A stretch of 64,000 nt of DNA from Patella vulgata (taxonomy: Eukaryota > Mollusca > Gastropoda > Patellidae): contig NC_065880.2 of the NCBI RefSeq assembly GCF_932274485.2, positions 51,508,894-51,572,893 of the forward strand, in the 5' to 3' direction. Below are positions 58,591-64,000 of this stretch, one piece after another (positions within the stretch are counted from its first letter, which is position 1; each line of letters starts with the position of its first letter). The notes under the pieces are model-generated. The model did not search any database. It was not told the DNA's origin and saw nothing but the letters and a program-made list of their open reading frames with translations. The translations under genes were made by a program, and so were the position numbers.

Positions 58591-58815
58591 TTTGTAAAAA
58601 AAACAATACGTAGGAGAAAGCAAATGTGCCTTTTCAACAAGAATAATCGAACACTATGCAGATATTAAACACAACAGGCCAAAGCCGGTAGCAACAAACT
58701 TCAATTTAAAAGAACATTCGAGTAGAAATGTTATGACCAAAATTATAGAGCTTTTTAAGACGATGCCGTCAGAAAAGCAAATGAATTCACATTGGACCGG
58801 ATGGCATTAACGATA
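58590..58815 (+). pseudogene. Second GIY-YIG endonuclease fragment
   Basis: A frame reads KQYVGESKCAFSTRIIEHYA, then DIKHNRPKPVATNFNLKEHS. It has the QYVGE...R..EH...I.....KPVA.HF pattern of retroelement GIY-YIG domains. Its sequence differs from the domain at 57848, so it comes from another lineage. It is a fragment without a reverse transcriptase. Confidence 0.65.
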
Positions 58816-59149
58816 AGATATAGTCCCGAAGGGTCCCCCACTTTATTGTCAACTAAATTTGTTTAATTTATTGCTCATGTTTGCTGATCTTGCATCCCAA
58901 TGGACTGTTCACACTGCTGTATGTATATATATATAACCATAAATATTTCTTGGATTTTGTTTGCATTATCATCCTATATGGAAGCAGATGTAAAACCCCC
59001 ACAAAAGAAGAATTATTGGATTTATCATTTTATTTTATCTATTTGTGTATATGCTTGATAATATATTGTTAAATAGTGTGTATTTTGAACATATGCTGTA
59101 TATTATAACACTGTGGCATATACTCCACACATTCAAATAAGGGTAATAA

Positions 59150-60057
59150 AACAAGACATACACCCACAGCAGCTAAATCTTCCGAGTGGTCAACAAGGGT
59201 TGTCGCATATTTATTCTTTTGAAGGTAATTAGGGGCATTTAATAGACAATTTCATACAGATGACATTATAATTTTCGTCGTTTCAGGGTTCAAACAAGAG
59301 CCGTAACTCTGGAAGTAATCTACAGAAATTGTTTTTTGTTTTACAAATTCAAATAATGCATATAAATTTCATACAGATCGGATGATAACTTTTGTCGTTC
59401 AAACGTTCACAAGGTTCAACAAAGTAAAACAAGGGCCATAACTCTAGAAGGAATTGACGGAAATTGCTGACATTCAATAGGATTCTTCATTTCACTAATT
59501 TAAGTGATGCATATGAATTTCATACAAATTGGGTGATAACTTTTGTCGCTCAAGCATTCACAAGATTCAACAAAGTGAAACAAGGGTCATAACTCTAGAT
59601 GTAATTAACTGAAATTTGCTGAAATTCAATAGGCTTGTTCGTTTGACTAATTTAAACGATACATATAAATTGCATACAGATCGGATAATAACTTTTGTCG
59701 TTAGAGCATTCACAAGGTACAAAAAAGTGAAACAAGGGCCATAACTCACGGCATAATTAACAAAAATTGCTGAAATTCTATAGGCTTCTTCGTTGCACTA
59801 ATTTAAATGATGTATTTCAATTTCAAACAGATCGGATGATAACTGTTGTCATTAGAGCGTTCACAAGATTCAACAAAGTGAAACAAGGGCCATAACTCTA
59901 GATGTAATCAATGGAAATTGCTGAAATTCAACATATATCAATTTCAAAACAATCAGATGATAAATGTTGTCTGTAGAGTGTTCACAAGAAATTGTGGATG
60001 ACGGACGGACGGAGCGACGGCCATATACGACCACATTTCCATGTGGGCGTATAAAAA
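59150..60057 (+). mobile_element. Family E element with complete ends
   Basis: It starts GACATACACCCACAGCAGCT and ends GGACGGACGGAGCGACGGCC, then ACATTTCCATGTGGGCGTAT. The terminal ATACNCCCACA is inverted at the two ends. Monomers near 59378, 59526, 59681 and 59829 are spaced 148-155 bp apart and share GATCGGATGATAACTTTTGT and CAACAAAGTGAAACAAGGGC. Frames on both strands are artefacts. Confidence 0.85.
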
Positions 60058-60189
60058 TAACCAAGAGGCTCGTGCCTTGCTGTAACAGGCACCTAAGTTC
60101 CAAAGATATATTGGTATCATTCTTCTCTAATATGTTTGAAAGGTTTCTGATGCAAGTGTAATAAATAGAGAATCTCTTACGAGTCTTTT

Positions 60190-60328
60190 TTGATATCAAA
60201 AAATATCAACACAAGTCGATAAAGTGACAAAAAAACGAGACTCTGCCGAGTTTTTTTTACTTTATCGACGTGTGTAGAGCCTCCTTATTTTACTTTATCG
60301 ACTTGTGTTGATTTTTTTTTATATCAAA
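60190..60328. repeat. Palindrome of ~36-bp arms
   Basis: TTGATATCAAAAAATATCAA, then CACAAGTCGATAAAGT, is mirrored by ACTTTATCGACTTGTGTTGA, then TTTTTTTTATATCAA. The spacer is about 66 bp and contains a further ACTTTATCGACGTGTG copy. It is a likely small MITE or cruciform-forming repeat. Confidence 0.7.
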
Positions 60329-60350
60329 TAGGATGAGTAGGAGATTTTAT

Positions 60351-60697
60351 TTATCACCCAATCCTTTCTTACATGCACAAATAAATAAATATAATTCTTT
60401 GCTATGAACCTGATTACATTAAGGTGTAGTGATACATCATTTTTTGACAGCAATTCAACCATTGCAAAGTCCTTTATATTGACACATCAAGGTCAATTAA
60501 ATAAAAGTTGTTTATTTTTAATAAAAAAAAGAAGTTACTTTTAATAAAAAATGAACTGCTTTTTGAAAATAAAAAAAAGTAGTTCTTTTTAACTAATCAA
60601 TCAAATTCATGAAAACGATACTAAGGTGATATCGCAGTAGATTATGAAATTTATCACACTAGCGATATCTACTGTAGAATGTATTATTGGGTGATAA
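60351..60697. mobile_element. Small inverted-ended element
   Basis: Perfect 12-bp inverted ends TTATCACCCAAT and ATTGGGTGATAA enclose about 320 bp. Inside are AATAAAAAAAAGAAGT-type pieces repeated near 60520-60585, and GATATCGCAGTAGA with its mirror near 60632-60675. Noncoding. Confidence 0.55.
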
Positions 60698-60699
60698 TA

Positions 60700-61125
60700 T
60701 GAGACTTTAATGGACAATGGACTGACAGACCAGAGGACATGATTGACATCAAAATATGCTCACATTAGAATGTGGAGGTATAGAAGATATATAAGAAACA
60801 GTATGACAAATTAAGTCTAGAACGATTTGTAATCAACAGATCAAGTTTCAATGTACATTAATTAGCAGTATTATGGCAAAGTATTATATTGAATATTAAT
60901 ATTGTAGCATTATGATATTTATCACATATATCACCTGTTGTAAATTACCTTGCTTGGGGTTACCATGGTTATTTACATTTGTGTTCTGAAGACAATTATT
61001 ACAAGTAATGATTATAGATATGTCTTGTATATGACAAGGTCTTGTTCAATATTTGTCACTGTAATAAATATCAACCTATGACATGCTGATTAATAGATTA
61101 AAATAAGATATTTACATCAACTACA
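60700..61125. other. Gene-free stretch
   Basis: AT-rich sequence. A trace of family E (TTAATGGACAATGGACTGAC then ACCAGAGGACATG) is visible at 60710-60745. I see no gene. Confidence 0.4.
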
Positions 61126-61600
61126 AAGATAGGTTGCCAGGCAACGAAACATATGCCCACAGCAGCTTAGTCGTCCGGCGAGTCAACAAGGGTTGTACAG
61201 ATTATTTTCTTTTGTCAGAAATGAAAAAATTTACAACACAAGTAATAACCCATTTGGCTTCTAGTTCGGCCCTATTCTAACATATAGCATACAGAACATT
61301 TAATATCAATTTCCATAAACACTGGAAATCGTTTTAATTTGACAGACTTCTTCATCTCATGACCTTAAACACTGTGTATAAATTTAAAGTCAAATTTATT
61401 AACTTTATCCTCTAGAGTGTCCACAAGATTTTTCAAAGTGATCAAGGGCCATAACTCTAGCAGTAATTATCGGACATCGGTGAAAATCATATAATGGGCT
61501 TCTTCGTCTCATGACCTTAAACACTATGTATAAATTTAAAGTCAATTGGATATTAACTTTAGCCTCTAGACGGAAGGTGCAATGGCAATATACTACCACA
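61126..61600 (+). mobile_element. Family E element, shortened
   Basis: It starts AAGATAGGTTGCCAGGCAAC then GCCCACAGCAGC. Two to three monomers with CATGACCTTAAACACTGTGT and AGTGATCAAGGGCCATAACT follow. The end is reduced to GGCAATATACTACCACATTT. Confidence 0.75.
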
Positions 61601-61974
61601 TTTTTTATTGTTTGGGGTAAGGCAGTTTTTCTTTTTTTTTTAGAGCAAAAGTACATTGTGGTTGATTTATTTCATCTAATTAGTAAAATAATATGTACCT
61701 GATCAGACATAATAATTGTGTAGCAATAATATTTTCTGTGAGCTGATAGTGAAAAAACTTCAATCAGTCAAGAGGTAAATTGTTAGTTGACAGGTAACCG
61801 GATGTGGATACCTTGCTTGATACAGCATTTACTGGAAGTGGGTGTGGCCTGTCCATGTGTTTGTCTTCCCAAAGCGATCGCCATTGTTGTTCTACAAATT
61901 GAAAACAAGTATGGTGATCGTTTAGGGCGTTACCTTTTTTATATTTAATTATTTCTGTAGTTTTGTAATCAGAG

Positions 61975-62232
61975 TTCAGCTTTAAACACTGTGTATAAAT
62001 TTAAAGTCATTCAGGTATTAACTTTAGCCTCTAGAATGTCCACAAGGTTTTTCCAAAGTGACCAAGGGCCATAACTCTGGCAGTAATTATTGGAAACTGG
62101 TGAAAATCAATAGAATTCTCTTTGTCTCATGACCTTTAACACTGTCTATAATTGGATATTAACTTTTAGCCTCTAGAGCATCCAGGGGGCAACGACAATA
62201 TGCAACCACATTTCAATGTGGGTGTATAAAAA
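61975..62232 (+). mobile_element. Family E element, 3' part
   Basis: About one and a half monomers (ACACTGTGTATAAATTTAAA, AAGGGCCATAACTCTGGCAG), then GGGGGCAACGACAATATGCA and ATTTCAATGTGGGTGTATAA. The head is missing. The 61601-61974 gap holds no gene that I can see. Confidence 0.7.
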
Positions 62233-62234
62233 TT

Positions 62235-62625
62235 GAATTTGACAGAATGGGAATGCTGAAAATCCCAATTTTATGGTGCAGACATGAGGTATGAAATCTA
62301 ACTTTAAAACAGTTGAGATCAGTCAGTAGTCAGTACTATCCACTCTTTTCTGTGGACGACAAAAATAACGACAAATAGGTAGCCTACACCGTTCGGAAAA
62401 TATTCCATATTTAATTCACTTATCGGCTTGAAATTGATGTCAGTTTATTTGTTTTTTCGATGGATATAAACTGATACAGCACCGTGGTATTTCTTCATAA
62501 CACAATTTGTAGTTTTTGTCTATCACGTAACTTGCAAATGTTACTATTCATTCGTTCATGATTGATCACTTGACAACCATAATTAAAATTGCTTTAAAAT
62601 AAAATTTTGTGTGACTATGCCATAT
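62235..62625. other. Gene-free stretch
   Basis: No gene or clear repeat is seen between the family E piece and the Tc1-like element. Confidence 0.4.
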
Positions 62626-62628
62626 ATA

Positions 62629-64000
62629 CTAAGCAGCAAAAGAAACGTCATGTTGGTATGTTACTATGAATAGACGCATTGCATTAAACTTGCCAAATGT
62701 TTTTATTGTATATTTGTGACCACATCTCTAACTTTACCTGAGCAATAAAGCAGGGACAGATCCAGAGGGGGGGGGGGGGGGTCGAAACCCCCTCCTGCTC
62801 AGCTACATGTTTTTTTTTTTTGTAAATCAACAATTTTTATGAGAAAAGTTTCTCGGCTTTATCGTCAGATGTGGGACAGGATGGGCACTCAAACCACGAG
62901 ATAATGATATAGACATTATCTGATATCACAATTAATGCTTTGCATCCATGAAATTGAATCACAATGTCATTGTATTAATTCATAATAAAAATTGACGTCA
63001 AACGAGGTGTTGAATTTCTCTGTTTAAAAAGCTCAATGTGTATGTATATACGCCAAAATGACCATAGAGACCATGCGGTAGCGGGGGGGGAGGGAGATAC
63101 ATTGTCTCAGGAACCTGGCAAACCCCCTCCTGCAAAAATTCCTGGATCCGCCCCTGATAAAGGCTCCTCCCCAAACACAGATTTGAATCCAGGAAATGTT
63201 CTCAAAACTACAACCTGACTTCAGAGATGGTAATATGTTCTCCATGATTTTCATGTAACTCATGCTGCACGTGCTGTTCACCGGGACCAGCCCTATGGAA
63301 GAATCGACACAGGTCACCAACACCACGGATGATCGCCGCTGAACTGGTACACCAAGGGTTACCACAAGGCGATTAGACCGCCATGTTGTGCGACAGCACG
63401 TGTAGAATCCCTTCACACAGGCATCTGAGACAGAACGTCATACAGTGGGAACACACGGAAGACCCATCAGTACCAATATAGTGCGCCGACATCTCACCCG
63501 AGAGAACATCCATTGCCGTAGACCTTACCGTAGACCGATCCTCACCCCTCGGCATCGACGTGAACGTCTAAAGTTTGCCCAACAACACCAGAACTGGCGA
63601 CACAGGCAATGAAGAGCTATTCTGTTCACAGATGAGAGTCGGTATTGCGAATCAACTGCAGATGCCAGGACCACCAATGTGTCAAGGAACGAGACTCATG
63701 GGGAGATATAAGCATAATGGTTTGGTGTGGAATCGGCCTGAACCAGAGAGTGGGTCTTGTGGTATTTCAAAATCTTGGTCCAGGGAGAGGAGGCGGCATC
63801 ACAGCAGTGCACTACATCGATCAAGCTCTCAGACCCAAAGTCATACCACATTTCGCACGTCATCGAAACAACGTTTTCCAGCATGACAATGCCCGTGCCC
63901 ACACCGCCAGAGTTACTCGGGGCTTTCTACAGCAGAACCTTGTTAACGTTATGCACTGGCCAGCCCTTAGTCTGGACTTAAACCCGATTGAACATCTTTG
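62629..64000 (+). mobile_element. Tc1-like DNA transposon, decayed, runs off the window
   Basis: From about 63265 the plus strand encodes a Tc1/mariner transposase: PRVTTRRLDRHVVRQH, TVGTHGRPISTNIVRRHLTR, RRPYRRPILTPRHRRERLKF, then LFTDESRYC (first catalytic D), IMVWCGIG, VFQHDNARAHTARVTRGFLQ (second D) and LDLNPIEHL at the window end. It has several breaks: stops in the QHV, HRQ and GEI regions and one frame shift near 63690. The left end is probably near 62629, where CTAAGCAGCAAAAGAAACG follows a TA. A hAT-like MITE sits between that end and the transposase. The third acidic residue region and right end are outside the window. Confidence 0.85.
62751..63156. mobile_element. hAT-like MITE
   Basis: Inverted ends CAGGGACAGATCCAG and CTGGATCCGCCCCTG enclose 406 bp with G-rich and C-rich inner ends. 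ATAAAG borders both sides (62745-62750 and 63157-63162), a likely target duplication. hAT elements usually make 8-bp duplications, so the class is tentative. Small frames inside are not genes. Confidence 0.75.

Noticed and set aside
1-64000. CRISPR arrays, bacterial operons or prophage-type systems
   Set aside because: The tandem repeats have degenerate units and no regular unique spacers. The genes have spliceosomal introns, so the sequence is eukaryotic nuclear DNA.

Overview
This 64 kb window comes from an AT-rich, intron-rich animal nuclear genome, most likely a marine mollusc and perhaps a gastropod. The evidence is two animal genes with short exons and GT-AG introns, tRNA-derived SINEs ending in (ATTTC)n, and many non-autonomous elements with satellite-like cores next to CAGA-type microsatellites. 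The mollusc assignment is inferred from repeat style, not proven.

Two host genes can be read, both on the minus strand. The first (12231-29080) is a complete V-type H+-ATPase 116 kDa subunit a. I resolved 24 coding exons whose phases all join, giving about 913 residues if every exon is used. Five consecutive exons in its cytoplasmic loop (66, 75, 84, 30 and 75 nt) are all phase 0 and multiples of three, so the loop looks built for cassette splicing. The second (about 41321-49976) is a Popeye-domain protein (POPDC/BVES family, a cAMP-binding membrane protein). It has three firm coding exons and a tentative last exon.

The rest is mostly repeats. From left to right: 0-6 kb holds satellite-core elements of families E and A. 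6.4-9.8 kb holds a SINE and a TTAA-flanked element swollen by a satellite array of about 2.5 kb. 10.5-11.4 kb holds family L and a SINE. 12.2-29.1 kb is the V-ATPase gene with small insertions in its introns. 29.6-32.3 kb holds family I and the 3' end of a LINE. 32.3-34.6 kb holds a foldback element inside an A element. 35.5-36.4 kb holds a SINE and a short copy, without the array, of the 6.9-9.8 kb element. 39.3-40.8 kb holds an A element inside family L. 41.3-50 kb is the Popeye gene with SINE and D insertions. 52-56 kb holds E, D and an inverted pair of GC-rich F elements. 56-59 kb holds a SINE-2 and decayed Penelope-like pieces with GIY-YIG domains. 59-62.2 kb holds E elements and small palindromic elements. 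62.6-64 kb holds a Tc1-like transposon, interrupted by a hAT-like MITE, that runs off the window.

The most striking feature is a shared build. Several families unrelated by sequence have short terminal inverted repeats or hairpins, a core of tandem monomers often about 145-150 bp long, and a GACAGACA-type microsatellite beside one end. Family letters A, D, E, F, I, K and L are my own labels.
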